DNA of 5,965 nt from contig CAZIPP010000088.1 in the NCBI GenBank assembly GCA_964541215.1, forward strand, positions 1-5,965. The letters run 5' to 3'. The notes below the pieces were generated by a model, which saw only the letters and a list, made by a program, of their open reading frames with translations, searched no databases and had not been told where the DNA came from. The translations under genes and the position numbers were made by a program. Positions 5,897 to 5,965 of the stretch are shown one piece after another. The stretch comes from SIG469 sp964541215. GTDB taxonomy: Bacteria > Bacillota > Clostridia > Oscillospirales > Oscillospiraceae. Within the stretch, counting starts at the first letter, position 1. Each line of letters opens with the position of its first letter.

Positions 5897-5930
5897 GCTG
5901 TCATCCCAAACTGCTTATGCTGTCATTCCG
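5897..5930 (+). repeat. Two imperfect direct repeats before the terminator
   Basis: GCTGTCATCCC (5897-5907) and GCTGTCATTCC (5919-5929) recur at a 22-bp offset with one mismatch in 11. The second continues as GAGC, giving TGTCATTCCGAGC, which resembles the start of a dispersed intergenic repeat common in many bacterial genomes. It runs directly into the terminator stem, so only a fragment is present. The resemblance is from memory. Confidence 0.45.
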
Positions 5931-5931
5931 A

Positions 5932-5964
5932 GCAAAAACGCCATCCATCGGATGGCGTTTTTGC
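5932..5964. terminator. Perfect bidirectional Rho-independent terminator
   Basis: A perfect inverted repeat with 15-bp arms (5932-5946 and 5950-5964) and a 3-nt loop (ATC). The GC-rich core CGCCATCC pairs with GGATGGCG, flanked by AAAAA on the left and TTTTT on the right, so each strand has a GC stem followed by a T-run. It begins 40 bp after the ATPase stop and ends the plus operon. It could also stop leftward transcription from a gene beyond the window. Confidence 0.92.
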
Positions 5965-5965
5965 G

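Noticed and set aside
5365..5904. Minus-strand open frame of 179 codons opposite the ATPase gene
   Set aside because: Antisense to a complete ABC ATPase motif set, with no family features.
1..5965. CRISPR array, transposase, phage, toxin-antitoxin or defence system
   Set aside because: No spaced repeats, transposase, integrase or nuclease motifs were found. The ParB-like box in the BMP fusion alone does not indicate plasmid partitioning.

Overview
The window looks like chromosomal DNA from an anaerobic Firmicute of the class Clostridia, plausibly a Ruminococcaceae/Oscillospiraceae-type gut bacterium. The evidence is moderate GC content, strong GGAGG-type ribosome binding sites, consensus sigma-A promoters, a lipoprotein with an acidic Glu/Pro/Gln linker after the lipobox, and the family mix. 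Genus and species cannot be fixed from this sequence. Five of the six genes are complete with clear boundaries. The sixth, the TetR gene, is also complete but ends 4 bases from the window edge.

The layout is two divergent transcription units sharing a 162-bp control region (2656-2817). Leftward (minus strand) lies a 638-residue protein (739-2655) that joins a ParB-like N-terminal domain to a C-terminal BMP/PnrA-type ligand-binding domain and has no export signal. A TetR-family regulator (5-721) follows 17 bp downstream. Rightward (plus strand) is a four-gene unit: a Crp/Fnr-family regulator (2818-3492), a lipoprotein substrate-binding protein of the NitT/TauT/NMT1-like class (3517-4599), its permease (4599-5336) and a compact ATPase (5341-5892). 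It is closed by a perfect bidirectional terminator (5932-5964).

The control region is very orderly. A TTGACA-N16-TATAAT promoter drives the plus unit, and a TTGAAA-N16-TATAAT promoter with an extended -10 drives the minus unit. Their -35 boxes are 7 bp apart. A perfect 18-bp palindrome (2779-2796) sits at the predicted +1 of the plus promoter. It has the 5-6-5 geometry of a Crp-family box and is the obvious candidate operator for autoregulation. A 12-bp AT palindrome (2697-2708) sits at the predicted +1 of the minus promoter.

The suggested biology is two small-molecule-sensing modules placed back to back. One is an importer for an unidentified small organic solute, controlled by its own Crp-like sensor. 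The other is a cytoplasmic BMP-domain protein that may sense a ligand inside the cell and act with a TetR partner. The importer substrate, the BMP ligand, and whether the two units talk to each other are not determined by the sequence. The most novel object is the ParB-like/BMP fusion; the most testable is the 18-bp palindrome.
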